From: Afipia sp. OHSU_II-C1 | GTDB lineage: Bacteria > Pseudomonadota > Alphaproteobacteria > Rhizobiales > Xanthobacteraceae | Direction: 5' to 3' | Length of the DNA: 64,000 nucleotides | Assembly: GCF_000497575.1 (NCBI RefSeq) | Contig: NZ_APJI01000007.1 | Coordinates: 62,001 to 126,000 of the forward strand | Shown here: positions 34,239 through 44,962 of the stretch, piece after piece | How the letters are laid out: each line of letters begins with the position of its first letter | Numbering within the stretch: the stretch's first letter is position 1 | Made by a program: the position numbers and the translations under genes | The notes under the pieces: generated by a model | Database searches by the model: none | Seen by the model: the letters and a program-made list of their open reading frames with translations, nothing else | What the model was told of the DNA's origin: nothing

Positions 34239-37085
34239 CTACCGCTTCTTCCATCCGCCGCGCTTGCCCGGCGCGCCGCCGGTGGAGCGGCCTGAGAATT
34301 CGGGCCCGGACTGGCGTGAGTTGGTGGGCTGGAAAATCTTGCTTTCCATCCCCGGACCCATCTCGTCCAGCGTCGGCTTTCGCGCGCGCGATTTCATTTT
34401 CGCCGCCGCCTTGTCAAGTTGCGCCGGCAAATTCGCGGCGTCGCCGTACTTTTTCTTGCCGGCGTAGGCGCCGGCTTTCGCCGCGACGCCGCGCTGCTTG
34501 ATGGTCGGATCGTCCACCACGGCCAGCTCAGTGGCGCGCAGGCGCTTGACCTCGTCGCGCAAACGCGCGGCTTCCTCGAAGTTGAGGTCGGCGGCAGCTT
34601 CGCGCATCCGGGTTTCGAGATCGGCCAGCACCGCCTCGAAGTTATGGCCGATGGCGACAGCGTCGTCGGCCATGCCGCCGTCGCCGATTTCCACCAGTAC
34701 ATGGTCGCGCTCATAGACGCTTCCGAGAATGTCGCCAATGTCGCGCTTGATGCTCTCCGGCGTGATGCCGTGGGCGGTGTTGTATTCGACCTGCTTCTCG
34801 CGGCGGCGGTCGGTCTCGGCGATGGCGCGCTCCATCGAGCCGGTGATCTGGTCGGCGTAGAGAATGACCTTGCCGTCGACATTGCGCGCGGCGCGGCCGA
34901 TGGTCTGGATCAGCGATGTTTCCGAACGAAGGAAGCCTTCCTTGTCGGCATCGAGGATCGCGACAAGCGCGCATTCGGGAATGTCGAGACCTTCGCGCAG
35001 CAGATTGATGCCGACCAGCGCGTCGAACGCACCCAAGCGAAGATCGCGGATGATCTCGATGCGCTCGATGGTGTCGATATCCGAGTGCATGTAGCGGACA
35101 CGGATGCCCTGCTCGTGGAGGTATTCGGTGAGATCTTCCGCCATGCGTTTGGTCAGCACGGTGATCAGCGAGCGATAGCCGGCCTGCGCGGTTGCGCGGA
35201 CCTCGCCGACCAGATCGTCCACCTGCGTGCGGGCGGGGCGGATATTGACCGGCGGGTCAATGAGTCCGGTCGGCCGGATCACCTGTTCGACGAACACGCC
35301 GCCGCTCTCGTTCAATTCCCACGAGCCTGGCGTCGCCGACACCGCGATCGATTGGGGGCGCATCATGTCCCACTCTTCAAAGCGCAGCGGGCGGTTGTCC
35401 ATGCAGGAGGGCAGGCGGAAGCCGTATTCGGCCAGCGTCGCCTTGCGGCGGAAGTCGCCTTTGAACATCGCGCCGATCTGCGGCACGCTGACATGGCTTT
35501 CGTCCGCGAACACCAGCGCGTTGTCCGGCACATATTCAAACAGCGTCGGCGGCGGCTCGCCCGGCTTGCGGCCGGTGAGATAGCGCGAATAGTTTTCGAT
35601 GCCGGCGCAGCTTCCGGTCGCTTCCATCATTTCCAGATCGAAGGTGGTGCGTTGTTCGAGGCGCTGCGCTTCGAGCAGACGGCCCTGCGCGTTCAACTGG
35701 TCGAGCCGCCATTTCAGCTCGCTCTTGATGCCCTTGATGGCCTGGATCAGCGTCGGCCGCGGCGTGACATAGTGCGAGTTGGCGTAGATCTTGATGAACT
35801 CAAGCTCGTCCTGCTTGTGGCCGGTGAGCGGATCGAACTCCTCGATGCTCTCGATGGTGTCGCCGAACATGTTCACGCGCCAGGCGCGGTCTTCGTAGTG
35901 CGCCGGGAAAATGTCGAGCGTGTCGCCGCGCACGCGGAAGGTGCCGCGGGTGAAATCCGCCGAGGTGCGCTTGTATTGAAGTGCCACGAGATCGGCGATG
36001 AGCTGGCGCTGGTCGATCCGCTCGCCGCGCTTCATCGCGAAAGTCATCGCGGTGTAGGTCTCGACCGAGCCGATACCGTAGATGCATGACACCGAGGCGA
36101 CGATGATGACGTCGTCGCGCTCCAGCAGCGCGCGCGTCGCCGAGTGGCGCATCCGGTCGATCTGCTCATTGATCGAGGAATCTTTCTCGATATAGGTGTC
36201 GGTGCGCGGCACGTAGGCCTCGGGCTGGTAGTAGTCGTAGTACGAGACGAAGTACTCCACCGCGTTGTCGGGGAAGAAGTTCTTGAACTCGCCGTAGAGC
36301 TGCGCCGCCAGCGTCTTGTTGGGCGCAAGGATGATCGCGGGGCGCTGCGTGGCCTCGATCACCTTCGCCATGGTGTAGGTCTTGCCCGAGCCGGTGACGC
36401 CGAGCAGCACCTGGGTGCGGTCGTTGCGCTGGATGCCTTCGACCAGTTCCTTGATCGCGGTCGGCTGGTCGCCCTTCGGCTCATAGGCGGACTTGAGTTC
36501 AAAGCGCACGCCGCCTTCGGATTTCTCCGGGCGGGGCGGGCGATGCGGTGTCCAGACCTTCAGCGAGCCGTCATTCTTGCGAAATTCGGGACGGCCGTCG
36601 CGGATCAGGTTTTCCAGCGCGTCGGCGGTCGCCTGCACACCCAGCGATTCCATCTTGTTGCGCGCGGGGCGGAACGAGTCGTCATCGTCGACATCGTAGC
36701 CGAGCTGCTTTGCCAGTTCGGGATCGAGGGTCGGGATCGGCGCGCTGGTGCCGTAATTGGCCTGCGGGGCTTCGTCGAATCCGCGGCTCGCACCGGGTGG
36801 CTGCGGAGCGGGCTGGAGCGGGGTCGGGCGGGGCTCGCCCTCGACGAAATCCTTCGGCGTCGATTTGCGCGCGCGATGGATCGCCGCCTCGCCGCCGGAA
36901 CGGCGGTCCTTGGAATTGTCCGGCGGCGGCTGCAAGCCGGTGCCCGATCCCATGCCCGCATCGCCGCGGTTGATCGCCGGGTTCAAAAGCTCCGCCAGCG
37001 CAGGGCCGATCGGCTGCACATCGGGACGATGGGCTTTCGATTTCGGGGTTTTGGGAGGCTTCGCGGAATCGGGGTTCTTCGCCAT
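34239..37085 (-). CDS. uvrB: Excinuclease ABC subunit B with long N-terminal extension
   Basis: DNA-damage-recognition helicase of nucleotide excision repair. It has 948 residues against about 670-700 usual. Residues 1-192 form a Pro/Lys/Asp-rich disordered extension; the UvrB core begins at [15 protein letters not shown], with Walker A GVTGSGKT (229-236), the beta-hairpin around [18 protein letters not shown], the DESH box and a UVR motif near the end for UvrC binding. A further basic tail closes the protein. The extension is typical of this bacterial group; its role is not known. Confidence 0.97.
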   Translation of the reverse strand: MAKNPDSAKPPKTPKSKAHRPDVQPIGPALAELLNPAINRGDAGMGSGTGLQPPPDNSKDRRSGGEAAIHRARKSTPKDFVEGEPRPTPLQPAPQPPGASRGFDEAPQANYGTSAPIPTLDPELAKQLGYDVDDDDSFRPARNKMESLGVQATADALENLIRDGRPEFRKNDGSLKVWTPHRPPRPEKSEGGVRFELKSAYEPKGDQPTAIKELVEGIQRNDRTQVLLGVTGSGKTYTMAKVIEATQRPAIILAPNKTLAAQLYGEFKNFFPDNAVEYFVSYYDYYQPEAYVPRTDTYIEKDSSINEQIDRMRHSATRALLERDDVIIVASVSCIYGIGSVETYTAMTFAMKRGERIDQRQLIADLVALQYKRTSADFTRGTFRVRGDTLDIFPAHYEDRAWRVNMFGDTIESIEEFDPLTGHKQDELEFIKIYANSHYVTPRPTLIQAIKGIKSELKWRLDQLNAQGRLLEAQRLEQRTTFDLEMMEATGSCAGIENYSRYLTGRKPGEPPPTLFEYVPDNALVFADESHVSVPQIGAMFKGDFRRKATLAEYGFRLPSCMDNRPLRFEEWDMMRPQSIAVSATPGSWELNESGGVFVEQVIRPTGLIDPPVNIRPARTQVDDLVGEVRATAQAGYRSLITVLTKRMAEDLTEYLHEQGIRVRYMHSDIDTIERIEIIRDLRLGAFDALVGINLLREGLDIPECALVAILDADKEGFLRSETSLIQTIGRAARNVDGKVILYADQITGSMERAIAETDRRREKQVEYNTAHGITPESIKRDIGDILGSVYERDHVLVEIGDGGMADDAVAIGHNFEAVLADLETRMREAAADLNFEEAARLRDEVKRLRATELAVVDDPTIKQRGVAAKAGAYAGKKKYGDAANLPAQLDKAAAKMKSRARKPTLDEMGPGMESKIFQPTNSRQSGPEFSGRSTGGAPGKRGGWKKR

Positions 37086-37237
37086 GAGCGGAATATGGGG
37101 CGCGGAGTGCGGAGAGAAAAGGGCATTTTCTTCGGCGCATGGGATGAAGTTTGCGATGAAACTTACGCATGTCCCCTGATAGGCTGGAACTAACGCGCGG
37201 GCAGTGCCGAGAACCGCGTGACAGTCCGGGAGGTCAC

Positions 37238-39220
37238 ATGCCGTATAAATGCACCGCCAGCCTGCTGGCTGCCGCGTTGTTCGCCATTGCGCCGACTTCG
37301 CCGTCGCTCGCTCAGTCCAAGGATGCCGAACCCGCCAGCCGCGCCGTCAACGACACCTTCCTCAAGACGCTGCCCTTCAATGACCGCGCGGATTTTGAGG
37401 ATGCGAAGCGCGGTTTCATCGCGACACTGCCGGATGGCATAGTCCCCGGCCTCGGCGACAAGCCGGCGTTCAACACAAAACAATACGATTTCCTGAAAAG
37501 CGATCAGGTCCCGGCCACGGTCAACCCCAGCCTGTGGCGGCAGGCGCAGCTCAACGCCATCAACGGCCTCTTCAAGGTGACCGAGCGTGTCTATCAGGTG
37601 CGCGGGCTCGACATCGCCAATATGACCATCATCGAAGGCGACAGCGGCCTGATCCTGATCGATCCGCTGCTGTCCAACGAGACCGCGAAGGCCGCGCTCG
37701 ATCTGTATCTGAAGAACCGGCCGGCGAAGCCGGTCGCGGCGGTGATCTACACCCACAGCCATGCCGATCACTTCGGCGGCGCCAAGGGCGTCATTACCGA
37801 GGAGGATGCCAAGACCGGCAAGGTGAAGGTGATCGCGCCGGACGGCTTCATGGAGCATGCGGTGGCCGAGAACGTCATCGCCGGCAACGCCATGTCACGC
37901 CGCGCGCAGTATCAGTTCGGCAGCGCGTTGCCGGTCGGCGACCGGGCACAGATCGACACCGGGTTGGGCAAGGCGCTGGCGCGCGGCTCGATTTCGCTGA
38001 TTCCGCCGAACGATGTGATCAAGCAGGCTTACGAGACGCGCAAGGTCGATGGCGTCGAGATCGAGTTTCATCTGGTGCCGGGCTCGGAAGCCCCGTCCGA
38101 GATGATCATGTACTTTCCGCAGTTCAAATTGCTGAACATGGCGGAAGACGCCACCCACAACATGCACAATCTCTACACCATCCGCGGTGCGGAGATTCGC
38201 GATGGCCGTCTGTGGTCGCGCTATATCAACGATGCCATCGACCGCTATGGCGACAAGACCGATGCGGTGATCGCGCAGCATCACTGGCCGATGTGGGGGA
38301 ACGAGCGCATCGTCGCGTTCCTGAAAAAGCAGCGCGATCTCTACAAGTTTATCCACGACCAGACCGTGCGTCTGCTCAACCACGGCCTGACGCCGACCGA
38401 GGTCGCCGAGCAGTTGAAGCTGCCGCCATCACTGGCCAATGACTGGGCCGCGCGCGGCTACTACGGCACGCTGAGCCACAACGCCAAGGCGGTCTATCAG
38501 TTCTATCTCGGCTGGTACGATGCCAATCCTGCCGATCTCAATCCGTTGCCGCGTGCGGAAGAAGCCAGGAAGCAGGTGGAGTATATGGGCGGCGCGGAGG
38601 CGACCATCAAACGTGCGCGCGAGGACTACAAGGCCGGCCAGTATCGCTGGGTCGCCAGCGTCATGAGCAAGGTGGTGTTCGCCGATCCCGCCAACAGGGA
38701 CGCGCGCGAACTCGGCGCCGATGCGCTCGAACAGCTCGGCTATCAGAGCGAGGCGGCGACCTGGCGTAACGCCTATCTGCTGGGCGCGCTGGAATTGCGC
38801 GGTGGCGTCGGCCCGCAGCCGCCCGCGCTGGTGAATGCCGAATTGCTGAAAGGCATTTCCATCGATCTGGCGTTCGATTTCCTGGGCGTGCGGCTGAACG
38901 CGACGAAGGCCGAAGGCAAGACCATCGTGATCAACTGGACCTTCACCGATCTCGACCAGACCTATGTGATGAATCTGGAGAACTCCGCGCTGACGCACAC
39001 AGCGGGCAAGCTCTCCGACAAGGCCGACGCCAGCGTCACGCTGACCCGCGCAGCGCTCGACGCCATCACGCTCAAACAACGGACCTTCCTCGGCAGCATT
39101 TTGACGGGAGATGTGTCGGTCGGCGGCAATCCGCTGAAGCTGCGCGAACTGTTCGGGATGCTCGATGAATTCTCCACCGGCTTCGAGGTCGTGGAGCCGA
39201 AGAAGGCGGCGGTGGAATAG
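37238..39220 (+). CDS. Class III alkyl sulfatase (SdsA1-like), exported
   Basis: Zinc-dependent metallo-beta-lactamase-fold sulfatase of 660 residues that hydrolyses alkyl sulfates such as SDS to alcohol and sulfate. The ATG at 37238 has GGGAGG upstream and opens a signal peptide (cleavage near SPSLAQ). The metal motif THSHADH is at 172-178; the [11 protein letters not shown] and [13 protein letters not shown] blocks are family marks. A C-terminal SCP2-like domain (about 530-660) is the lipid-binding part. It would work in the periplasm or outside. Confidence 0.92.
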   Translation: MPYKCTASLLAAALFAIAPTSPSLAQSKDAEPASRAVNDTFLKTLPFNDRADFEDAKRGFIATLPDGIVPGLGDKPAFNTKQYDFLKSDQVPATVNPSLWRQAQLNAINGLFKVTERVYQVRGLDIANMTIIEGDSGLILIDPLLSNETAKAALDLYLKNRPAKPVAAVIYTHSHADHFGGAKGVITEEDAKTGKVKVIAPDGFMEHAVAENVIAGNAMSRRAQYQFGSALPVGDRAQIDTGLGKALARGSISLIPPNDVIKQAYETRKVDGVEIEFHLVPGSEAPSEMIMYFPQFKLLNMAEDATHNMHNLYTIRGAEIRDGRLWSRYINDAIDRYGDKTDAVIAQHHWPMWGNERIVAFLKKQRDLYKFIHDQTVRLLNHGLTPTEVAEQLKLPPSLANDWAARGYYGTLSHNAKAVYQFYLGWYDANPADLNPLPRAEEARKQVEYMGGAEATIKRAREDYKAGQYRWVASVMSKVVFADPANRDARELGADALEQLGYQSEAATWRNAYLLGALELRGGVGPQPPALVNAELLKGISIDLAFDFLGVRLNATKAEGKTIVINWTFTDLDQTYVMNLENSALTHTAGKLSDKADASVTLTRAALDAITLKQRTFLGSILTGDVSVGGNPLKLRELFGMLDEFSTGFEVVEPKKAAVE

Positions 39221-39311
39221 GACGTCACACCTCAGCGGCGCCACCTGCGGTCCTGGCGCGCGTTCGCTCGAGGAAAAAGGAAGGGGACACATGTCCCCTT
39301 CCGGAAAAAGA

Positions 39312-39539
39312 TCAGTTCGTGCAGACCTTGATGGTCTTCATGCCCGCCTCTGCCTCGGTGCGAGTCGTGAACACCTTGCCATCGCCAACGACGACCGTCG
39401 TTGTCGTTGTCGGCTTCTTGTCCACGATGGTGCATTTCTTTGTGGACGTGTCCTGAACGACATAGAATTCCGCCGCCTGCGCGTAGGTTGCGCTGGCCAG
39501 CATCGCTACAGCACCAAACAAAACAACAAATTTCCTCAT
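39312..39539 (-). CDS. Small exported protein
   Basis: A 75-residue protein with a signal ending at about AQAAE. The mature ~53 residues contain two cysteines (CTIV near the middle and the terminal KVCTN), a run of five threonines, and FTTRTEAEAGMK, consistent with one small alpha/beta unit closed by a disulfide. Similar short exported proteins are frequent in Bradyrhizobium-type genomes. Role unknown. Confidence 0.8.
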   Translation of the reverse strand: MRKFVVLFGAVAMLASATYAQAAEFYVVQDTSTKKCTIVDKKPTTTTTVVVGDGKVFTTRTEAEAGMKTIKVCTN

Positions 39540-39634
39540 GATGGTTCCTCCGGTTGGTATGTGTCCCCGGCATTGAACCTTCGAGAAAGCCAGTTGTTCC
39601 TGTTGGAAAGGAGAGGCGGGTTTCCGGAACCGCG

Positions 39635-40288
39635 TTATCGCACGGGCTTTCCGGCCAGATGCGGGCGGATCATCCCGGCCATTTTCGCGGCGTCGGTGCC
39701 CGGCGGAAAAAAGCCGAGATATTTTCCGTCACGGTCGATCAGATAGATGAACGCGGAATGGTCGACGGTGTAGTCGTCCGGCTTCGGTCCCGTTGAGACG
39801 CGCGTGTAGTAGACCCTATAGGCGTCTGCGGCCTGCGACACGTCCTTGACCCTGCCGGTGAGTCCGAGCAGGCGCGGATGAAACAGCGGAACGTATTGCG
39901 CGAGATGCTCGACCGTGTCGCGTTCGGGATCGAGCGTGATGAACAGCGGCTGCACGTTCTTGGCGTCGTCGCCGAGTTGCTCCATCGCCAGCCCGATCTG
40001 CTGCAGATCCGTGGGGCAGATGTCGGGGCAATAGGTGAAACCGAAATAGACCAGCATGAGCTGGCCGCGGAAGTCGGCATCGGTGCGGATTTTTCCGGTC
40101 TGGTCCTTCAGTGTGAACGCGCCGCCGATCGGCTCGCGATTCCACATCACCGCGTCCATCAGCTCGGCGGCGGAGCGTGTTGAGCCTTGCGCCGATGCGG
40201 GAGACGCAGCCCAAAAGCCGCACAGCAGCGCGGCCATGATGGCCGCGCCGGTCCTGCGCCATGTCGCTGAGAGGCTGCGCGCGCTCAC
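39635..40288 (-). CDS. SCO1/SenC-family copper protein
   Basis: Membrane-anchored or exported thioredoxin-fold copper chaperone of about 217 residues, usually for CuA insertion into cytochrome oxidase. Copper ligands are C87 and C91 in YCPDICPTDLQQ and H177 in VDHSAFIYLID. The open frame runs far upstream, but the start is taken as the GTG at 40288, which overlaps the stop of the MBL gene (GTGA); an ATG 17 codons in is an alternative. The neighbouring MBL partner suggests another target. Confidence 0.92.
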   Translation of the reverse strand: MSARSLSATWRRTGAAIMAALLCGFWAASPASAQGSTRSAAELMDAVMWNREPIGGAFTLKDQTGKIRTDADFRGQLMLVYFGFTYCPDICPTDLQQIGLAMEQLGDDAKNVQPLFITLDPERDTVEHLAQYVPLFHPRLLGLTGRVKDVSQAADAYRVYYTRVSTGPKPDDYTVDHSAFIYLIDRDGKYLGFFPPGTDAAKMAGMIRPHLAGKPVR

Positions 40289-41397
40289 GCGCTGAAGATC
40301 AGGCGGCTGCCGGTCGAGACGTTGATCACGCTGTCCGGCATCTGCGCGCGTGCTTCGAGCAGGAAGTTCAACCCGCTGCAATGCATCGGGATCACCACAT
40401 CCGGCTGAAGCGCCTTGATCTCGCCGACGATCTGCTTGAGGTAGTCCGCAGGGGCCGGCCCCAGATGGAAGCCGCCGACCACGGCATGAACCTTCTGCAC
40501 GCCCGAGATTTCCTGCGCCTGCCGCACCGAATTGACGATGCCGACATGGCCGCAGGATGAGATCACCACAAGGCCCTTGCCGCGAATGTTGAAGCAGGTG
40601 GCATGCTCGTGGACATGCTCGTCTGGAACGAAGTTGCCTTGCAGTTCGGCGGCGGTGTAGTGGCCGTAATCGCAGCCAGCGCTCTCCGGCTTGTAGTCGA
40701 CAAAGGTGTTCGGCAGGATTTTCTCGACGCTGCTCCGCTTGATCTTGCCGGTGGTGAAGGCGTGGCCTTCGATCACGGTCGGGGTTTCGCAGAGCACCGT
40801 CTGGACTTTCTGCGCCGTGATCTGCTTGCGGTCCAGCACGCCGCCTTCGCCGAACTGGCCAGTGGATGCGCGGCTGACGCGGTGACAGAAATTGTCCTCG
40901 CCGCCGGCATAGAGCTTCACGTCGGCGGGCAGCACGCTGCGATATTTCTCGAGAAAGCCGATCAGGCCGCCATAGTGATCGATATGGCCGTGGCTGACGA
41001 TCAGTGCGTTGATTTTCGCGGGATCGACCTTGAGCAGGCCGATATTGTTGATGATCGCGGGTGAGGTGTAGCCGAAGTCCAGCAGGATGTTGCGCTGTTC
41101 CTGTTCGCGCTGCGATTCCAGGAACAGCGACAGGCCCCATTCGTTGTGCAGGACATTGCGTGCGTCGGCACTGCGGCCGCCGCCTGGACCCTCGTGCACG
41201 ACGCCGTTCACGGTCGAGCCTTTCAGGAACTGGTCGTGCTGCTGGTCGACAAGCACGCGGATCGACAGCTTGTCGATGGTCGGCACCTGGATCGGCGCCG
41301 CGCTCGCAATGCCCATGCATGAGAAGCCGCCTGTCGCGGCGAGACCCATTGCGGTGGAAAGTTTCAGGAAATCACGCCGTGCGAATTCTTTCGTCAT
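40285..41397 (-). CDS. Tat-exported metallo-beta-lactamase-fold hydrolase
   Basis: A 370-residue protein with a twin-arginine signal (RRDFLKLSTAMGLAATGG). The metal motif SHGHIDHYGG is intact, with further ligands in VISSCGHVGIVN and GFHLG. The overall type is close to the MBL proteins annotated as methanopterin/dihydropteroate-like hydrolases. The substrate is unknown. The 4-base GTGA overlap with the SCO gene means coupled translation, an unusual pairing of an exported hydrolase with a copper chaperone. Confidence 0.87.
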   Translation of the reverse strand: MTKEFARRDFLKLSTAMGLAATGGFSCMGIASAAPIQVPTIDKLSIRVLVDQQHDQFLKGSTVNGVVHEGPGGGRSADARNVLHNEWGLSLFLESQREQEQRNILLDFGYTSPAIINNIGLLKVDPAKINALIVSHGHIDHYGGLIGFLEKYRSVLPADVKLYAGGEDNFCHRVSRASTGQFGEGGVLDRKQITAQKVQTVLCETPTVIEGHAFTTGKIKRSSVEKILPNTFVDYKPESAGCDYGHYTAAELQGNFVPDEHVHEHATCFNIRGKGLVVISSCGHVGIVNSVRQAQEISGVQKVHAVVGGFHLGPAPADYLKQIVGEIKALQPDVVIPMHCSGLNFLLEARAQMPDSVINVSTGSRLIFSA

Positions 41398-41637
41398 TTT
41401 CGACCTTTCTTGATCCCGAGTCGGGATTTTCCCGGAACTCTATCGTCAGGACGTGAGAGGGACTGTTTCTTGTTTGGAGTGAAGCGATGAAAATCTTTCA
41501 CGAGCCTCGGCTCCGGGCAATGAAATTTACTTGATATCCGCGGCGCGGCATTGACTTCGCAGGCGCGAAGCGCAAGGTTCATGCAATCGCATTAACTTTG
41601 CGAGACTGCCTCACGCCGCCATTTCAAGGATAGCAAG

Positions 41638-42342
41638 ATGATCGACCTCTATTACTGGCCGACGCCGAATGGCCACAAGATCACGATGTTTCTCGAGGAA
41701 ACGGGCCTCGCCTACAAGATCTACCCGATCAACATCGGCACCGGTGACCAGTTCAAGCCGGAGTTTCTTGCATTCTCGCCGAACAACCGCATGCCAGCGA
41801 TCATCGATCAGGAGCCCGCCGACGGCGGCGCGCCGGTGAAGATCTTCGAATCCGGTGCGATCCTGATCTATCTGGCGGAGAAGACCGGCAAGTTCATGCC
41901 GTCCGATCTGCGCAAGCGCTTCGATGTGATCCAGTGGCTGATGTGGCAGATGGGCGGTCTCGGCCCGATGGCCGGCCAGAACCATCATTTCAGCAACTAT
42001 GCGCCCGAGAAAATTCCTTACGCCATCGATCGCTATGTCAACGAAACCAACAGGCTTTACGGCGTGCTCAACAAGCGGCTTGCGGATCGCGAGTTTGTCG
42101 CGGGCGATTATTCCATCGCGGACATGGCCGCCTATCCCTGGATCGTGCCGTATGAGCGGCAGGGCCAGAAGCTCGAGGACTTCCCGCATCTCAAGCGCTG
42201 GTTCGAGGCAATCCGCGCCCGGCCCGCGACGGTGCGCGCCTACGCGGTCGGCCCGACGGTGAACCCCAGCCTTGGCAAAACCTTCACCGACGAGCAGAAG
42301 AAGGTGCTGTTCGGCCAGACCGCCGCAGTCGTTAAGGTCTGA
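41638..42342 (+). CDS. Glutathione S-transferase, nu class (YghU/YfcG-like)
   Basis: A 234-residue GST. The N-terminal thioredoxin-like domain begins IDLYYWPTPNGHKITMFLEE, where T8/N10-type residues of the nu class bind one or two glutathiones, and has NNRMPAI and ESGAILIYLAEKTG. The C-terminal helical domain has IADMAAYPWI. Members act as disulfide-bond reductases or peroxidases. A second, different GST follows 4 bases after the stop. Confidence 0.92.
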   Translation: MIDLYYWPTPNGHKITMFLEETGLAYKIYPINIGTGDQFKPEFLAFSPNNRMPAIIDQEPADGGAPVKIFESGAILIYLAEKTGKFMPSDLRKRFDVIQWLMWQMGGLGPMAGQNHHFSNYAPEKIPYAIDRYVNETNRLYGVLNKRLADREFVAGDYSIADMAAYPWIVPYERQGQKLEDFPHLKRWFEAIRARPATVRAYAVGPTVNPSLGKTFTDEQKKVLFGQTAAVVKV

Positions 42343-42346
42343 GGCG

Positions 42347-43048
42347 ATGGCTGCGTCGCGAAAACTGTTCGAACTCTGCGGCACCGAAACCGAGCGTGTG
42401 TTCAGCCCGTTCTGCTGGCGCACGCGCATGGCGCTGGCGCACAAGGACATCAAGGCCGAAACGATTCCGTGGCGGTTCAGCGAAAAGGACGCCATCGCGC
42501 CGCATCAGTCGGACAAGGTACCGGTGTTCATCGACGGGGAGACCTCCGTCGCCGACTCATGGGCGATCGCGAATTATCTCGAGGACACCTATCCCGATCG
42601 TCCGTCGCTGTTCGGCGGCGAGGGCGGCCGCGCCATGGGGCGGATGCTGAACTGGTGGGGCGATACGGTTGTCCTTGGCGGCATTTTTCCGATGATCGCC
42701 GTCGACATTCATGCCCATCTGCGGCCGGCCGATCAGGCGTATTTCCGCAAGACCCGTGAGGCGCGTCTCGGCAAGACGTTGGAAGACGCGGCATCCAACC
42801 GCGATCAGGCGGTCGAGGGATTCCGCAACGCGCTGAATCCGATGCGGCTCACGCTCAAGACGCAGCCTTATCTCGGTGGCACCTCGCCGAATTATGCCGA
42901 CTACATCGTCTTCGGCCCGTTCCAGTGGGCACGCGCCACCAGCCCGTTCAAGCTGCTGAAGGAAGACGATCCGGTCTACGCCTGGCGCGAAAAGCTGCTC
43001 GATGCCTTCAGTGGCATGGCGCGGAATTCGCCCGGGTATGCGGTGTAG
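42347..43048 (+). CDS. Glutathione S-transferase-like protein
   Basis: A 233-residue GST-fold protein; ATG at 42347 with GAGG at 42341-42344, inside the preceding stop region. The N-terminal domain has SPFCWRTRMALAHKDI with an SPxC pattern close to the beta-etherase/omega-like group, then DKVPVF and ETSVADSWAIANYLEDTYPD. The C-terminal part ends PVYAWREKLLDAFSGMARNSPGY. A catalytic cysteine (C-W) or serine mechanism is possible. Co-transcribed with the upstream GST. Confidence 0.88.
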   Translation: MAASRKLFELCGTETERVFSPFCWRTRMALAHKDIKAETIPWRFSEKDAIAPHQSDKVPVFIDGETSVADSWAIANYLEDTYPDRPSLFGGEGGRAMGRMLNWWGDTVVLGGIFPMIAVDIHAHLRPADQAYFRKTREARLGKTLEDAASNRDQAVEGFRNALNPMRLTLKTQPYLGGTSPNYADYIVFGPFQWARATSPFKLLKEDDPVYAWREKLLDAFSGMARNSPGYAV

Positions 43049-43060
43049 TGCAGAAAGATC

Positions 43061-43146
43061 GTCATTGCGAGGAGCGTTGGCGACGAAGCAATCCATCTTT
43101 TGTATCGAGAATTTGAATGGATTGCTTCGCTTCGCTCGCAATGACG
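43061..43146. repeat. Palindromic repeat family C, copy 1
   Basis: GTCATTGCGAGGAGCG...GCGACGAAGCAATCCAT is followed 17 bases on by ATGGATTGCTTCGCTTCGCTCGCAATGAC, giving a long imperfect hairpin of about 30 base pairs. A nearly identical element lies at 55628-55712, 12.5 kb away. This is a dispersed element of the type found in many rhizobial genomes. Confidence 0.85.
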
Positions 43147-43150
43147 TGAA

Positions 43151-43360
43151 TCAGGTCGCTGCGTGCCGCTCCGCCGCCGCCCGCAAACACGCCTGACACA
43201 AACAGTCCTCGCCCTCGGCGGGCAGCGGCAGTTTCGCTGTCTCGTCCGAGCACCAGCAGGGGCCGGACAGGTTGCAGGTGAACGCCGTTCCGCACCGCGC
43301 GCAACTCACCGTCCGCTGCCCGGCAGGATCAACTGGTGGCTTGGTCACGGTCTCGTTCAC
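43151..43360 (-). CDS. Cysteine-rich CWC-family protein
   Basis: A 69-residue protein with eight cysteines arranged CxxC-x4-C-...-CWC-...-CLCxxC (SCARCGTAFTC, GPCWCSD, DCLCQACL), the pattern of the cysteine-rich CWC family. It should bind zinc or an iron-sulfur unit. The function is unknown. It lies beside repeat copy 43061-43146. Confidence 0.85.
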   Translation of the reverse strand: MNETVTKPPVDPAGQRTVSCARCGTAFTCNLSGPCWCSDETAKLPLPAEGEDCLCQACLRAAAERHAAT

Positions 43361-43460
43361 GATTCTGCCGAATCCTTCATGTGACGTTTAGGCGCCCATG
43401 GCGCATACTTCGCATCATATTCGGCTAACCGATCTCTGAGATCAATCGTGAGTTCCAGCA

Positions 43461-44960
43461 ATGGCGCGTGATCCGCAAGGCGCTCTCATCGCACTCAACC
43501 GGTTCGGATTTGGCGCGCGCGGCGGCGCGGCCAGCGACTTTTCCAGTGCAGCTTCCGATCCGCGCGGCTTCGTGAAGGCGGAACTGGGACGGCCCAACGC
43601 GGCGCTGCTCGATGCGCCCGGTTTGCAACCGACGCCCGCGCTGGCACAGGCGGTGTTCGATTATCAGAAGGACGTGAAGCAGCAGCGCGAAGCGGCGGCG
43701 AAAACCGCACAGGCGATGGCCTCTGCGCCGGGGGAGGCGAAAGCCGCCGAAACGGATATGAAGCCCGATCCTGCCAAGGCAATGATGCCGCCCGACGCCA
43801 TGCAGCCGGCGATGCCGAACGCCGCGCCGGCCAAGGAGCCGCCGAAGCCGCTCAACATCATCCAGAAGACGTTCCGGGCCGAGGCGCTGGCGCGGCTTCA
43901 GCGCGCAACCATGGCTGAGTGCGGATTTGTCGAACGGCTGGTGACGTTCTGGTCCAATCATTTCTGCACCTCCGCCAACAAGGGCGAACTGGCGCGGATG
44001 TGGGCCGGGGCGTTCGAGCGCGAGGCGATCCGTCCGCATGTGCTTGGTAACTTCGGCGAGATGCTCCGCGCGGTCGAGCAGCATCCGGCGATGCTGTTCT
44101 TCCTCGACAACCAGCAGTCGATCGGGCCGGACTCGCGCGCGGGGCAAAACCGCAAGAAGGGCCTGAACGAGAATCTCGCCCGCGAGATCATGGAGCTTCA
44201 TACGCTCGGCGTGAACGGCGGCTACACCCAGGCCGACGTGACGTCGCTGGCGCGCATCTTCACCGGCTGGACCTTCGCAGGACGGCAGGCAAAGCTGGGC
44301 GCGCCCGGCACCTTCATCTTCAACGCCAATGAGCCGGGACCGCAAAAGCTGCTCGGCAAGGTCTATGAAGACACCGGCCTCGCGCAGGGCGAGGCGGCGC
44401 TTGCCGACATCGCGCGGCATCCGGCGACGGCAAAATTCATCGCCACGAAATTCGCGCGCCATTTCGTAGCCGACGACCCGCCGCCCGCGCTGGTGGCGAA
44501 GCTCGAAAGCACGTTCAGGAAAACCGGCGGCGATCTGCATGCGATGACGCTGGCGCTGGTCGATGCGGATGAGGCGTGGCGGGCGCCGATGACCAAGATC
44601 CGCATGCCGTACGAATATCTCGTGGCGGCCGGGCGGATGATGGGACGCATCCCGGAAGACCCGCAGCGTTATCTCGGTGGATTGAATGTTCTCGGCCAGC
44701 CGCTGTGGACGCCCGCCGGACCGAATGGTTTTGCCGACACCAATGCGGCCTGGGCTGCGCCTGAAGGCATCAAGCTGCGGCTCGACATCGCGTCGCAGAT
44801 TTCGTCGCGGATCGCCGACAGCATCGATCCGCGCGCGCTGCTCGATGTGGTCGCCGGGGACGCTGCTTCGGCCGAGACGCGGCAAACCATCGAGCGGGCG
44901 GAATCGAAGCAGCAGGCGTTCGCGCTGCTGCTGATGTCGCCCGAATTCCAGAGGAGATGA
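43461..44960 (+). CDS. DUF1800 protein
   Basis: A 499-residue protein of the DUF1800 family, usually encoded next to a DUF1501 protein. The core reads LINRFGFGAR-type start, LVTFWSNHFCTS, and NENLAREIMELHTLGVNGGYTQADVTSLARIFTGWTF, which is the family signature. The N-terminal 80 residues contain a Pro/Ala/Met-rich insertion (about 70-120). No typical signal peptide is visible. Its stop overlaps the next gene. The molecular role is unknown. Confidence 0.9.
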   Translation: MARDPQGALIALNRFGFGARGGAASDFSSAASDPRGFVKAELGRPNAALLDAPGLQPTPALAQAVFDYQKDVKQQREAAAKTAQAMASAPGEAKAAETDMKPDPAKAMMPPDAMQPAMPNAAPAKEPPKPLNIIQKTFRAEALARLQRATMAECGFVERLVTFWSNHFCTSANKGELARMWAGAFEREAIRPHVLGNFGEMLRAVEQHPAMLFFLDNQQSIGPDSRAGQNRKKGLNENLAREIMELHTLGVNGGYTQADVTSLARIFTGWTFAGRQAKLGAPGTFIFNANEPGPQKLLGKVYEDTGLAQGEAALADIARHPATAKFIATKFARHFVADDPPPALVAKLESTFRKTGGDLHAMTLALVDADEAWRAPMTKIRMPYEYLVAAGRMMGRIPEDPQRYLGGLNVLGQPLWTPAGPNGFADTNAAWAAPEGIKLRLDIASQISSRIADSIDPRALLDVVAGDAASAETRQTIERAESKQQAFALLLMSPEFQRR

Positions 44961-44962
44961 GC

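Noticed and set aside
34419-36089. Plus-strand 556-codon frame opposite uvrB
   Set aside because: Antisense shadow of uvrB caused by low stop density at high G+C; no recognisable motif.
39635-41320. A 561-residue fusion of an upstream region with the SCO protein
   Set aside because: The upstream 344 codons are the out-of-frame shadow of the MBL gene; the SCO start is the GTG in the GTGA overlap.
43425-44885. Minus-strand 486-codon frame opposite DUF1800
   Set aside because: Low-complexity Arg/His-rich shadow; DUF1800 on the plus strand has the family signature and coupled downstream gene.
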